A stretch of 64,000 nucleotides of DNA from Chionoecetes opilio (GCA_016584305.1 JACEEZ010020527.1:1-64000), one strand, 5' to 3'. Positions 10,790-22,025 are shown, counted from the stretch's first letter. Translations and numbers: made by a program. The notes: generated by a model not told the origin, from the sequence alone.

Positions 10790-11424
10790 CTATAATAATA
10801 TAAGCGAAAGTGTGTGTGTGTGTGTGTCCGCGATAGGTGCCGCCCCCCGTGCCCCAATCCCATCATATGGCACAGTTTTGGAACCAGCTCGACCAGGGGC
10901 AACTTTTAAGCCCACTTATGAAATGATCCGATCACTTTTTTTTCTCTTTTTTTTAGCAGCCTATTAGCGAGAATTGTGAAAAAAAATGTGGGTTGCGAGA
11001 ATTGAGGAAACCTTGATGTAGGGTGATGGGTAATGGGTGAGTGAATGGGTGGGGTGATGGGTAATGGGTGTGGGGTGATGGGTGAGTGAATGGGTGGGGG
11101 GTGATGGGTGAGGGAATAGGTGGGAGGTGATGGGTAATGGGTAAGTGAATGGGTGTGTGGTGATGGGTAATGGGTGAGTGAATGGGTGGGGGGTGATGGG
11201 TAATGGGTGAGTGAATGGGTGGGGGGTGATGGGTAAGGCGTTAATACATACATTTCTACATCCATGATTTCAGGAAAGTTAGAAGGGGCTATCTGGAGAG
11301 TCTGTGTTTGGTGGGCCCTTCGGCCCACCAAACACTCTCCAGAAAGCTGTGTTTGGCCGGAGCACCAATAGCCCTCCGCAGGAGCTAGCCAAAAAGTCCG
11401 CCCGGAGGGCGGCTTTGCGGCTAG
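10790..11424 (-). mobile_element. Minisatellite-bearing Helentron-like element H1
   Basis: On the minus strand it starts CTAGCCGCAAAGCCGCCCTC (hairpin-forming), continues with a GGGCC-TTCGG-CCC hairpin region, ATGGATGTAGAAATG, an array of CCCATTCACTCACCCATTAC / CCATCACCCC units (11030-11240), a poly-purine tract, a short GT tract and a TTTCGCTTATA 3' end. It lacks the AATT MITE present in copies H2 and H4. Architecture matches DINE-1/mini-me/pearl elements (internal minisatellite, ACAG-type microsatellite); the assignment is by architecture only. Confidence 0.65.
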
Positions 11425-11858
11425 TAGTGATATAAATTACTGGTGATCACTGATCTGATAAGGTATAAAGTGTTGTGGTGCCTTTATTTCTTTAAATTCG
11501 ACCTATGCACATTACTGCTAAGTATTTTTTTTTTTTATTGTATTCACACTAAATAACAGCCAAGGCAAATAATAAAGTTTAGTTTTCCCTGTTGCTATTC
11601 AAAATCACAACAAAAGTTTAAAATTAATCATACTCAATAAAAATGCATAACTATGTACAAGAGTAAATCAAAAAGAGGTTCCTGGCAAATACACTTTTGA
11701 AGTCATTAGAGTTTAGACTGGGATTAGTAAATTTCTTGCATAATCTTTCCAGCCTGCAGCAAATCACCAAATTTAAAAATTACACATTACATACTGTAGG
11801 TAATTGGAACTAGCAAATCATACATTACATTTATGCATCACACTTCACACTACAATAT

Positions 11859-14131
11859 CTACAAAAAGTCTTTCTTTCTACATTTAGCATCTGCAAAATC
11901 TTTAACTAACTCGTCAAACTGTATCATCTTGAGGACACTGCTCTCAACATCCAGTAGGCACAGGGCACTTAGTCTTTCATGGGTCATCGTGGTTCTCAGA
12001 TAATTCTTTATCAGTGCCAATTTGCTGAAAGACCTATCTCCTGAACAACTAGTGACCATCATGCTCAAATATATTCTAAGAGCTACATTAACACCTGGGA
12101 AAGTATCAGCAAGTCCTTCATCATGTAGTAAAACCGCCTGTTGAGATGGAGTGAGACATGACCTGAACTTGGCAAAGGCTGCAAACTGAACAAATTCCTC
12201 AACAAGCACACAGTCACTACTGAAGTCTTGAGGGAAAGCACTGGTAAGTTTTTTAGCCTCAGTTTTTATCTCTGCATCAGTTAGACTGCATAAGTTGACT
12301 ATTACTTTGAACCTGTCATACACTGTTTGATATGCTACCCTGCGTTGTTGTACGGCAACAGACAACTGATCTAAAATGACATTGAATGTTTCACATCTGA
12401 ATTTTTCTCTGGGAGAAAAACTACTTCCTCTGAAACTGATGTTGGGTCATCATATCGCTTGTTTCTCTTTCTTGGCCTGCCTGTAGTTGATTTGTAGTCT
12501 GTGTTGCCACAGAAGTTCCTGGCATCCAGTTCCAGTTCTTCATACCTATCTCGAAGTGATTCCATAAACTTTTCCAGAGAATCAATTAGATCCACCACCT
12601 TTTTCAGATCAACATCAACACCTTGGAAAGCTTTACTTGTACTGTTGAACCGTACTAGAATTAAGTTCCAGATCTTAGCCATCAGAGCAGTTTCAAGACA
12701 GTCCATTTTGTCTCCCAATGCCCGAGCTTCATGTCTTGCTTCAGGTGTTTGCTCCAAGTCACTTTCAATATCTCTGAAGGCATTTTGAATAGAATTGTAT
12801 CCATCTACACGGGCTTCAGTAGCATCAGCTCTTGCTGACCAACGAGTGCCTGAAAGAGACTTCACAGTTAGTGCTCTTTTCTTTCCTTCCAAAGACTTCA
12901 TTAGATTTGCCCATCTGTGTGTTGATGCAGAAAAAAAGGTGTATAAGCTCTGTATGAATCCAAAATAACTAACAGCTTCAACACAGCAAGAGGGAGCAGC
13001 TTGTCCTACAAGATTCAATGAGTAGGGAATAAAAACTGCTGCAGAGTTCTTATTTTTAAGTCTGGTCTGCACTCCTGTGTCAATATGACCGGACATATTG
13101 CTAGCATTGTCGTAGGACTGTCCTCTGCAGTCTTCCAAATGAATACCTTCTTTTTCTAGAAATTCTAGCAGAGATGAAGCCAACACTTCAGCCTTGTGAG
13201 AGCCAGTCTGCAGGAAAGTTAAAAATCTTTCTACCGGCTTCCCAGAAACGACATATCGCACAATGACCGTTAGCTGGTCAACATAGCCAGGTCTGGTGTT
13301 GAATCAACTGAAACTGAGAAGTACTTGGCAATTTTAAGTTCTGTCACAATATAATTCCTAACATATTTCGCCATCAGCAGAAGAATTTCTTCGTAGATTG
13401 TTGGTGATAAATATGACCAACTATATATCACTTCCATTTATTTGATAATATAAATCACTTCCATGATTGCCAGATTCTTTAAGGTGTCCCATCAGAAATG
13501 GATCAAATTGTGCAATAAGTTCCATAATTCCTAAAAAGTTCCCATTATGCTTGGATCCTATGATCTCTTCACTACCCCTAAATGCCAGGCCTCTCTCAGC
13601 TAAAAAGATTGTCACTGCCACAACACGGCGCAATACTTCAGTCCAGTATTTCTTGTTTTCGTGCACTTGTTTTTCCAACTGCTTATCAACGTGAGAAGAG
13701 TCCTTACATCGAAGATTAAACTTTAGCACACAATCTCTGTGACCTTGGCTTTTTTCATGAATTTAAATTTTTTCCTCTGCTTTTTTCCAGTCATTAAAGC
13801 CATCCTTGCTAGAAAACCTGTCACGTCCGCTAGACATCAGAGTACAATAAAAGCAATAAACAGCACCCTTTGATGGGCTGTACAGGAGCCACTTTCTCAA
13901 ATGCTGCTCACCATTGTCATGAATAGAGTAAAACTTGGAATTCTTGAAATAACGACAATGCCTGTCCAGTTTGTCTTGACCTGATTGATAATAGCGTCGA
14001 GATTCTGAGTAGGAGTCAGAGTCATTTTTGTTTTGACATATGATGGCTGTTGACCAAAAGGACACATGCTTTTCTCTGACAGGAAACCACCTGGCTGGGT
14101 CTGAATCACATGGTGGCACTTCACTATCCAT
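11859..14131 (-). pseudogene. hAT transposase, ZMYM1/TTF-zinc-finger type, disrupted
   Basis: N-terminal piece 14131-13763 holds a TTF-type zinc finger region (HLRKWLLYSPSKGAVYCFYC). After a stop at 13763, 13729-13421 matches the DUF4371-like segment (RGLAFRGSEEIIGS, LIAQFDPFL). 13261-12371 has the core with CRGQSYDNASNMSG (a hAT catalytic-region motif) and GTRWSARADA. 12365-11859 carries the C-terminal dimerisation region (SCSGDRSFSKLALIKNYLR, then MTHERLSALCLLDVES). The pieces are separated by an in-frame stop near 13763, a shift between 13421 and 13261 and another near 12415, so the gene is dead. Order, spacing and length (about 750 codons) are normal for the family. The clean target duplication suggests fairly recent insertion. 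Confidence 0.9.
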
Positions 14132-16695
14132 GTCTACAGAAGTATCTGTAGAATGTGGATGTGATGATTCACCCCCTTCAGTGTATTCGTTTTTTTAATC
14201 ATAATGAAACTAATTTTTATAATTATTTCATTTTTTTATAAAGGAAGTCCTTAGTCTGGGGGGCCCCTCTGGCAGGGGGGCCCGGGGCAATTGCCCCCTT
14301 TGCCCCCTTATAAATCCAGCCCTGAACGGAGGTCGTATCGCCAGCAACGGCCATCTCTCCGACTACCTAGATACTTCTTTTCCTTACGACGGAAGCTACA
14401 AAGCCTCCCTCGGTCGGTCGTAAACGCGTCGGAAGGCGCTGACTGGCTAAGACGAGTAATGACGTCATCAAGCTCATCATCAGTCACCAGCCAATGACAA
14501 ACTGTTTTTAAAACTTCTCGATCAATCACAAGTCAGCGAGACATATTTCCGGGCAAGAATGGCATGCCAGACTGCCTCTCTCCGCCTTCTGTCCCCGTCA
14601 TCTCAAACTAATTCTCGTTTTATTCGGAATGCTTGCGTTTTAAGGAGTTTTAATGTATCAGATAGTAAGATATATAAGTAAGGAGCCTGTGTTGCTAGTG
14701 TTTTGGTGGTAGAAGGTGTGTATGTGGGTTGAAATAGTGAATATTTGTGATATGGGGAGGCCCCGCGGCAAGACTGTATCCGTCACTCACTGCCCCGCCA
14801 GCAGACATATCATAACATCTTTAAATCACCCTTATTTAAGGTGACACACGGTGCTACATTGATTTAGATAATGACACGTATATTTAACATCTCACCATAA
14901 TCACTAAGTTGTATAATAACGAGTAATAAGACGTTTAATCCTGCCCAAACCTACCGTGGCGGAGGAGCTGGCGGCTCCAGCCGCCACTCTCAAAAGTTTT
15001 GAGTAAAAACCCGCCGTTATCCGTCTCACCTGTGCCTTCCTGAAGAAGACAGTCAGCTCCCACGCCTGTGATAGCACCATAGGATTTCACCAGGGATCAT
15101 AGGATTCCTCAAAGGGTCCTCGCTCCCCTACTAAATATTACCAAAGACATCTATCTCCCTTGGTGAAGTTGATGTTGATATCCACCTCACGGGCTTCATC
15201 ATGCTGCTGCTGCTGCTGCTGCTGCCGAAGGCCGCGCTGCCAGACGTGGATGAGTCCCTTGCTTGTATTTCATCTCTTTACTCATATATATGAATAATAT
15301 CCATCCAAATGCAATCATATGTCTACATTCACCTATAAAAAAGATATTTCATAGCATACCAAGCAATAATGAGCATGCCTGGAGACTTCCGACCCCTGCT
15401 AAGACCGTTCTTGAGCCTTTTTTGAGGTCTTTTTACCAAAAAAAGGTCTTAAAGTGTTTTGTGGCTTGCCTCCCTGGGAGGGAAGGGAGGCAAGCCACAA
15501 AACACTTTAAGACCTTTTTTTGGTCGGAAGTCCAACGACGGAACCCACAGCGCGGAAAAGTCGTAGGTTTGGTCGTAAACGTGCACACTCGCCAACGGCT
15601 GCTCAAGACCGGTCTTAGCAGAGGTCGGAAGTCTCCAGGCATGCTCATTATTGCTTGGTATGCTATGATTTTTTTTTTTTATAGGTGAATGTAGACATAT
15701 GATTGCATTTGGATGGATATTATTCATATATATGAGTAAAGAGATGAAATACAAGCAAGGGACTCATCCACGTCTGGCAGCGCGGCCTTCGGCAGCAGCA
15801 GCAGCAGCAGGATGAAGCCCGTGAGGTGGATATAATTATCACCACCAAGGGAGATGTCTTTGGTAATATTTAGTAGGGGAGCGAGAACCCCTTGAGGAAT
15901 CCTATGATCCCTGGTGATATCCTATGGTGCTATCACAAGCGTGGGAGCTGACTGTCTTCTTCAGGAAGGCACAGGTGAGGCGGATAACGGCGGGTTTTTA
16001 CTCAAAACATTTGAGAGTGGCGGCTGGAGCCGCTAGCTCCTCCGCCAAGGTAGGTTTGGGCAGGATTAAACGTCTTATTACTCGTTATTATAGAACTTAG
16101 TGATTATGGTGAGATGTTATATATACGTGTCATTATCTAAATCAATGTAGCACCGTGTGTCACCTTAAACAAGGGTGATTTATAGATGTTATGATGAGGT
16201 GACTACTGGCGGGGCAGTGAGTGACGGAGAAATTCCTGCCGCGGGGCCTCCCCATATCACAAATATTGTCTATTTCAACCCACATACACACCTTCTACCA
16301 CCAAAACACTAGCAACACAGGCTCCTTACTTATATATCTTACTATCTGATACATTAAAACTCCTTAAAACGCAAGCATTCCGAATAAAACGAGAATTAGT
16401 TTGAGATGACGGGGACAAGGCGGAGAGAGGTAGTCTGGCATGCCATTCTTGCCCGGAAATATGTCTCGCTGACTTGTGATTGGTCGAGAAGTTTTAAAAA
16501 CAGTTTGTCATTGGCTGGTGACTGATGATGAGCTTGATGACGTCATTACTCGTCTTAGCCAGTCAGCGCCTTCCGACGCGTTTACGACCGACCGAGGGAG
16601 GCTTTGTAGCTTCCGTCGTAAGGAAAAGAAGCATCTAGGTAGTCGGAGAGATGGTCGTTGCTGGCGATACGACCTTTGTTGCTGGCTTCCCCCCC

Positions 16696-16905
16696 AGGTA
16701 TTGAGACTTCCATCATATTGCAGCTAGTTGAACCCCATTGAACTTACATGGGCTCAAATAAAGAATGAAGTAAAGAAAACAAATTATAATAATAGCCAAT
16801 CTCTACAAAGAGTTGAAAAACTCATTACAAAACTGGCTATCCGGTAACTAAGTGCAACTGGCAGAAATGCATTCATTGATCATGTACGCAAGTAGAAGAT
16901 TACCG
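16696..16905 (+). pseudogene. Tc1/mariner-like transposase, part 2 (catalytic Glu region)
   Basis: Continues the gene of 10206-10528 on the far side of the foldback element: RLP-like start, then LNPIELTWAQIKNEVKK, where the Glu of NPIEL is the third catalytic residue of the DDE triad, then LQRVEKLITKL and a C-terminal end near HVRK at 16895. An in-frame TAG precedes LNPIEL. Matching content on both sides shows that the foldback inserted into an existing transposase copy. Confidence 0.75.
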
Positions 16906-17057
16906 AAAGAAGGACATAGCTTTTGAACATATATACGAGTAATTTACAATTTATTTATTATCATCCGAGAGCAGCAGTGAGGAATAAATAAACTGAAGAC
17001 CAAATTTTAGACCAACACGCCTTATGAGAATATGATGGAATGAAGGAATGGCCTTTA

Positions 17058-17106
<49 letters not shown>

Positions 17107-17315
17107 GGGTGTAAACAAGGTCCGCCTCCTCGTGGTGCACCCTGGACACGTTTTTAATAATTAATAACGGATAAAGACACCTTAAAATATCAATGAGCCT
17201 GATAACTGGGTGTGAACACACCGCCTGGTGTGGTCCTCTGCTGGAGTGACAGCAGGTAATAGGCTGCTACCATAAGTTGCTCGGCCGTGATACTCGCGGC
17301 CACAGAGGTAGTCAG
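16906..17315. other. Tc1-like element downstream sequence with poly(A) tract
   Basis: A run of about 44 A lies at 17061-17104. 17235-17305 (ggagtgacagcaggtaatagg and following) matches 29160-29230 and 39175-39240, which lie just outside the Tc1-like genes in blocks A and B, so this is probably the non-coding flank of the same element family. Confidence 0.5.
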
Positions 17316-17481
17316 TCAGTCCATGGGCCGGACCCCCTAAAATCACTATTTGGTACCATCCGAGGTGGCAAGGCCTAGTGATGTTTTTTATATTCCCCCA
17401 TGTCTATAGGATATATTTTGATATGATAGCCCTAGGTGGTAGCTTACTGCTAGTAATTGCGACTTTTATAGCCGCACCCAA

Positions 17482-18503
17482 GGGTCTGTATTCTGGGACT
17501 GAAAGTGCTGTGAAGTGTGGGGCAGGTGTATCCAGCTTCTTTCCTGTGAATACAGGAGTGAGGCAAGGGTGCGTCCTTACCCCATCACTTTTCAACGCTT
17601 GTATGGACTGGGTATTGGACAAGGTTGTAGATCAAAGTGATTGTGGAGCATCCGTCGGCAACACCAAGATCACTGATCTTGTTTTTGCTGATGATGCAGT
17701 AATCTTTGCTGAGTCGCTGGAGGTCCTGGTGATGGCTCTCGAGGCGCTGCACGAGGAGGCAAAGCCTTTGGGACTTGAGGTCTCCTGGCTGAAGACCAAG
17801 GTCCAGGTGTTTGGAGACTTACTAGATGAAGCAGTACAGTCTGTTCATGCGTGTGGCGAGGACATTGAGATCTTGGAAAGTTTTACATACCTTGGTAGCG
17901 CAGTCCATAATGACGGCGGGTCACGTCAAGAAGCCTTACGGCGGATTGGCATAGCCCACGGTGTTATGGACTCGCTCAGCGGGAGTATTTGGCGTTGTCG
18001 GTACCTGTGCAGGAGGACAAAGATCCGGATCTTCAAGTCGCTTGTGATCCCTGTCTTACTCTATGGTTGTGAGACATGGACAGTAAATAGTGACTTGAAG
18101 AGACGAATCAATGCCTTTGGTAATAAGTGTCTTCGCAGAATCATGGGGTATCGCTGGGATGATTACGTGTCAAATCAGCGATTGCACCGTGAGACTGAAT
18201 CGAGGCCTATTACCTGCATAGCCCGTCAGCGCCAACTTCGGCTATATGGGCATGTGGCACGCTACCCTGAAACCGATCCTTCCCATCGGGTTGTATCTGT
18301 AAGAGACAATCCGGCGTGGAGGAGGCCAAGGGGGTGCCCACAAGGCTCGTGGCTGGGGCAAGTTGATGTTTCTTGTCGAGAGCTGCTTGGTATGGGAAAG
18401 GAGCCTGCATGGGAACTCGCGCGAGGTGATCCCCGGGAGTGGCGTCGTAGGGTGGGCGAGGCGACGCGCCCCCCGGCGTATGCCCCCAATGATTGATTGA
18501 TTG
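17482..18503 (+). mobile_element. 5'-truncated LINE insertion with 6-bp target duplication
   Basis: ACCCAA is present at 17476-17481 and 18504-18509, and the uninterrupted site is seen at 45820-45835 in the full Academ-like element, so both borders are exact. The 3' end is a short TGATTGATTGATTG tail instead of poly(A). Confidence 0.93.
17483..18496 (+). CDS. LINE ORF2 C-terminal part: reverse transcriptase (RTE-like)
   Basis: An uninterrupted frame of about 338 codons inside the LINE (open frame extends upstream to 17378 only because the target is open). RT motifs in order: NTGVRQGCVLTPSLFN, LVFADDAVIFAE (catalytic Asp pair intact), KTKVQVFGD, FTYLGSAVHNDG, then the C-terminal IPVLLYGCETWTV, LRRIMGYRWDDYVSNQRL, RQLRLYGHVAR and WRRRVGEATRPP. 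The YLGS and CETWT motifs recall RTE/BovB-type LINEs; another APE-type clade is possible. The apurinic endonuclease and N-terminal RT are lost by 5' truncation, so it is non-functional although the frame is clean, which suggests youth. Confidence 0.8.
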   Translation, partial: GLYSGTESAVKCGAGVSSFFPVNTGVRQGCVLTPSLFNACMDWVLDKVVDQSDCGASVGNTKITDLVFADDAVIFAESLEVLVMALEALHEEAKPLGLEVSWLKTKVQVFGDLLDEAVQSVHACGEDIEILESFTYLGSAVHNDGGSRQEALRRIGIAHGVMDSLSGSIWRCRYLCRRTKIRIFKSLVIPVLLYGCETWTVNSDLKRRINAFGNKCLRRIMGYRWDDYVSNQRLHRETESRPITCIARQRQLRLYGHVARYPETDPSHRVVSVRDNPAWRRPRGCPQGSWLGQVDVSCRELLGMGKEPAWELARGDPREWRRRVGEATRPPAYAPND

Positions 18504-18867
18504 ACCCAACGGCACAAAACTACGGACATCTGCAACTGTGAAAGTGATATTACTATAAAGAAGTTAATCTTCTGAAAATGTTCAAAATCGAAGTTCATTC
18601 AATTACAGTTTTATTTGCTAATATACACACAATAACATAATAAACTGGCATCAGGTTAAATGACATAAAAGTTATAACACTAATATTAATGAACAGAAAT
18701 GTGTCGCTACCATATGCAATGAAGTCTGAATGTGTACTTCTATGCGACTTCTTGTGAACATAACAAGGACTAATATTCTTAAAACTATTGTATTAATAAT
18801 TTGTTGAGTCATATGAAACCTTTAGACATGCATAGAAGCGCCAGAAACATATGTATCTGCTGTACCG

Positions 18868-19242
18868 TTTACTCATCCTCTGAATCCTCAAAATCCGGCT
18901 CATGGTCGGGTTCCTGCTGCTGCACTGCTTGGTTGGTGCATGTCTGGAGCTTGCACATATCAGTGCATGTGAGGCCATTGACCAGGCATGCAGTCAGGCA
19001 GCTTGCAAACCCGTGAACACTTGCAAGCCAGTAGCTCCAACACCACCTCTGGTGCTGGTGCCGAACGCATCCAGAGGATGTTCAGCTTCCCGTCTTCTTC
19101 AGTCCAGCCATGCTCACTGGGGCTTGGCACGTTGGCCTTGGGCTCTAAACAGCGTCTCCAGATAGCAGCCTGGGAGTTGGCTCTGTGTGCGTGTATGGAA
19201 GAGGCAGTCTCTGCATGGTGGCAGCTGGCTTGACTCTGCTTC
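18868..19242 (-). pseudogene. C-terminal relic of the Academ-like protein
   Basis: Minus-strand counterpart of 46180-46555. Carries the Cys-rich C-terminal region (Cys-rich string following LELLA, then NGLTCTDMCKLQTC-like text) with additional substitutions and frameshifts compared with the full copy. Truncated where block A begins. Confidence 0.75.
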
Positions 19243-19352
19243 CCCTAATAATGTATATGTTCCGGTACTATAAAGATCTTCATTTTTTACGTAATGGCGA
19301 GACGCAGCGAGATTCAACATCTTCACTGAATATCACAGATGGAAATGAGATG
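19243..19352 (+). pseudogene. MADF-domain gene, 3' part of exon 1 (block A)
   Basis: Equivalent to 33716-33825: includes the YYKDLHFLRNGETQRDSTSSL text that follows a MADF domain and ends at the same donor, ATG|GTAAGA. The 5' part of the exon is missing because the Academ-like fragment abuts here. Confidence 0.75.
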
Positions 19353-19599
19353 GTAAGAAATTATAGAATTGATAATATACAAGTTGAAAGCATAATGAAC
19401 AGAATATTAGTGAGCATTATAATATACTAGCCGCAAAGCCGCCCTCCGGGCGGACTTTTTGGCTAGCTCCTGCGGAGAGCTATTGGTGGGCCTTCGGACC
19501 ACCACCTGTGTTTGTTGGGCCTTCGGCCACCAAACATGGACTCTCCAGATAGCCCCTTCTAACTTTCCTGAAATCATGGATGTAGAAATGTATGTATTC

Positions 19600-19855
19600 C
19601 CCCCACCCATTCACTCACCCATTACCCATCACCCCCACCCATTCACTCACCCATTACCCATCACCCCCCACCCATTCACTCACCCATTACCCATCACCCC
19701 CCACCTATTCCCTCACCCATCACCCATCATCCCCAACCCATCACCCCCCACCCATTCACTCACCCATCACCCCACACCCATTACCCATCACCCCACACCC
19801 ATTACCCATCACCCCACCCATTCACTCACCCATTACCCATCACCCTACATCAAGG
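19600..19855 (+). repeat. 30-bp minisatellite CCCATTCACTCACCCATTAC...
   Basis: Units of about 30 bp combining CCCATTCACTCA, CCCATTACCCATCA and CCCC(C). The same array type lies at 11030-11240 (minus), 22200-22440 and 22725-22850. Pro/His/Thr-rich open frames here are repeat translation. Confidence 0.9.
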
Positions 19856-19866
19856 CTTCCTCAATT

Positions 19867-20745
19867 CGAGAGAACTGGAACCCAAAATGCCAGGGGTCGC
19901 TGGCAGTCTTAACTCACTTTTTTGATAATAAGTTGGTCTACTGGAAAACAAAATATGGGCTTATTCCACTGCACTTAAAACACAAAAGTGTAATATTAAG
20001 AACGATTTTCTTCTATATGTATATTGCATAGAAGCCTGATTCTGTAAAACATTGTATATAACCAAATAACCAAGTAGGTTATAGTTGAGGAGGCGAGGTA
20101 AATGCTACTCTATGATATTATATAGTCAATAACGAATGTTTAGAAGTTATCTATACCTAGGCAGTCATATTTTCCTGTTATTATTGTGTATCAATCAGAT
20201 AGAAAGCCTGGAAGTGCAATGAGTCGACGCGTGAAGTCGTAATGTTTTGATTCAATCTCCCCGCCACAATCTCCCCGCCCACCACTCCCCGCCGCGGCGT
20301 GTCGCCTCCACAATTATAACCTACATTGTCGCAGCAACAAGCCGATTTCGGCATTCTTTATTCTTCGTTTTTCCAAGGCATTGCCTATTGTATTTTGACA
20401 AGCGTTTGCCAGACGCAGCAGTACTGTCTTAGAAAACAGTGTGAACATCGCCCAAATTTTACATGCCACAATATACATGTAAAAAATATATTAAGCTTTG
20501 CTACTCGAGGCGAGTAATTTGCATTAAATTGCTATCTTAGAACGTTCAATCGTAATGCATGTCATGCATACACTTACTAGAACAACAGAAGAACGTTCTT
20601 TTTTAGTATTCAGATGCGGTGCATCAATATTTATCGCGAAATTGATTTATGAAAAATATTAGTCGCGGAGGGAAAACACAGTAGACCAACCTTTGAGTTA
20701 AAACTGCCAGCGACCACTGGCATTTCTCGAGTTTCAGTTCTCTCC
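19867..20745 (+). mobile_element. AATT-target MITE, copy c
   Basis: 879 bp between AATT at 19863-19866 and 20746-20749. Termini CGAGAGAACTGGAACCC and, as complement on the right, GGAGAGAACTGAAACTCG. The empty site (CTCAATTCTCGC) is seen in H3 at about 22453-22465. Confidence 0.93.
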
Positions 20746-20919
20746 AATTCTCGCAACCCACTTTTGTTTTCACAATTCTCGCTAATAGGCTGCTAAAAAA
20801 AAAAAGAAAAAAAAAGTGATCGGATCATCTCATAAGTGGGCTTATGACCTTCCCCTGGTCAACCTGATTCCAAAAATGTGCCATATGAGGTGTTTGCGCC
20901 ACGGGGGGCGGAACCTATA

Positions 20920-20921
<2 letters not shown>

Positions 20922-20964
<43 letters not shown>

Positions 20965-20984
20965 GACAGACAGACACACTTTCG

Positions 20985-21058
<74 letters not shown>
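20922..21058 (+). repeat. (AC)n, (GACA)n and (TA)n tracts
   Basis: (AC)n at 20922-20960, GACAGACAGACAGACAC at 20961-20978, (TA)n at 20986-21058. The first two are the 3' part of H2; the TA tract belongs to the target and is shared with 33898-33980. Confidence 0.95.
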
Positions 21059-21059
<1 letters not shown>

Positions 21060-21061
<2 letters not shown>

Positions 21062-21420
21062 TGCTCGACATTAAATTAGTCCGCCGAGGGCGAGGCGGAC
21101 TAAATATATGTCGAATATTGCTTCAACATTATGAGGGACCTAAAATCGAGGTAATGCATTGTGCCGCCTACACAAGAGTGGCGTAGTAGGCGGAGCTTCT
21201 GAGCCCGCCAAGGAAACCACAGTCAGTTGTTGTCTTGCCGGTGTAGGGAGAGGTTGTGTTCGGCGATCCGTCCCTCTTGTGCTCCCTCTCGACTTGCACC
21301 GCTGCTCCCTTTGAGCCCCCTGTGTTGTCTTATTTATCCTTCTCTCCTTCCTTATACCTCGTTCCTCTGTCCTCCGAACCCTCACAATTTGAATCTAGAA
21401 AAAAAAACCATTGAATTCAT
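21060..21420. repeat. Unassigned duplicated segment with terminal hairpin
   Basis: Same as 33981-34341. A hairpin at 21066-21113 pairs TCGACATTAAATTAGTCCGCC with GGCGGACTAAATATATGTCGA (a few mismatches); CAGTGCTCGACATTAA at its start resembles a DNA-transposon terminus, but no opposite end was found. No coding content recognised. Confidence 0.5.
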
Positions 21421-22025
21421 TTAAAGTAATCGTCCAGACCCATTTTTTCTTTGCATAATTATGTAGAATGTTCATTCAAAATACCTAATCCCCCAAAAAC
21501 TATTAATTTTCACGCCTTATTTCCCTAGAAACATGACTTTTGTAAAAAGCGCGGGAAAAACAACAGCCACATTCCAGCCGTGGCGCGAAACTTGCTGGTG
21601 ACGTCACAAGAGGTAAGCCTCCCAGCCACGCCCGACACAGACACACGGAGACTCAGAGAAAAATACAGTACCCTTAGAATCCCGGGTGCTTCTGGTATAT
21701 TTTTTGTGCGACACGGCACATACTTGCATCCTGCATGGGCACAGCAAGAAAGCTTAGCCCTTCCCGAGAGCTTAGCACCCATTCACAACCCACACGGCGA
21801 CGATGTATGTGTGCAGACCTTTTGAGCGACGGGGAGCGGCTGGTAGTAGCCAGGACCGGTATTATCAAAACTTAATCATAGCTATGACAAATATTTATCA
21901 TAACTCTTGGATATGATACATTTTTATCATACGCCATTTATCATAAATTGGGAATCTAGCAAAATTTTCTATCATAGGCGTCTGCTAAATATAGCGTCAT
22001 TGTTTCTTTAAAAGGGTTATATAAT

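Larger units (their letters stand above)
10557..14324 (-). mobile_element. hAT transposon, complete boundaries
   Basis: Perfect 8-bp duplication AACGGAGG at 10549-10556 and 14325-14332. Termini are inverted: CAGGGCCGGATTTA on the left and, as complement, CAGGGCTGGATTTA on the right, followed by GGGG-rich subterminal sequence. The transposase is on the minus strand (11859-14131). A Helentron-like element (10790-11424) sits in the 3' untranslated part. Confidence 0.95.
10534..16695. mobile_element. Foldback element: ~2.4-kb palindrome split by hAT
   Basis: Outer ends are GGGGGGGAAGCCAGCAAC (10534) and its exact complement ending at 16695. The left arm continues after the hAT at 14325 and the right arm runs to 16695; the arms match over about 1.15 kb each, including CAG/CTG runs at 15200 and 15800 and a near-perfect inner hairpin at 15445-15515. 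The right arm has about 80 bp near the centre that the left lacks. The strings CCCCAGG at 10529-10535 and 16692-16698 could be a target duplication of up to 7 bp; the G/C run makes the exact length ambiguous. No coding capacity of its own. It interrupts the Tc1-like gene. Confidence 0.85.
17316..19242. mobile_element. Academ-like element fragment (one end)
   Basis: Starts with the terminal sequence AGTCCATGGGCCGGACC also found at both ends of the full element at 45662-51500, and is colinear with 45662-46550 apart from a LINE insertion (17482-18503). It breaks off at 19242 inside the coding part, directly against block A. The coding relic is on the minus strand (18868-19242). Confidence 0.85.
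19427..20990 (+). mobile_element. Minisatellite-bearing Helentron-like element H2 (with MITE c inside)
   Basis: Starts CTAGCCGCAAAGCCGCCCTC inside a TA tract; block B has the TA tract without it (33890-33980), which fixes the borders. Order: CCGCCC-GGGCGG hairpin, TTCGG hairpins, ATGGATGTAGAAATG, minisatellite (19600-19855), MITE c, oligo(A), GTGCCATATGAG, (AC)n, GACAGACAGACAGACAC, TTTCGCTTATA end. No protein gene. Confidence 0.75.

Noticed and set aside
17378..17482. N-terminal extension of the LINE ORF
   Set aside because: The first 35 codons belong to the Academ-like target sequence, which is open by chance; the LINE starts at 17482, as the empty site shows.
19459..20031. Proline-rich protein of about 190 residues
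   Set aside because: Translation of the CCCATTCACTCA minisatellite inside a Helentron-like element; the same occurs at 22061-22510 and 10906-11331.
21066..21113. A terminator or structured RNA from the ATTAGTCCGCC hairpin
   Set aside because: Hairpin is real, but nothing links it to a transcript; a transposon terminus is more likely, and the opposite end was not found.
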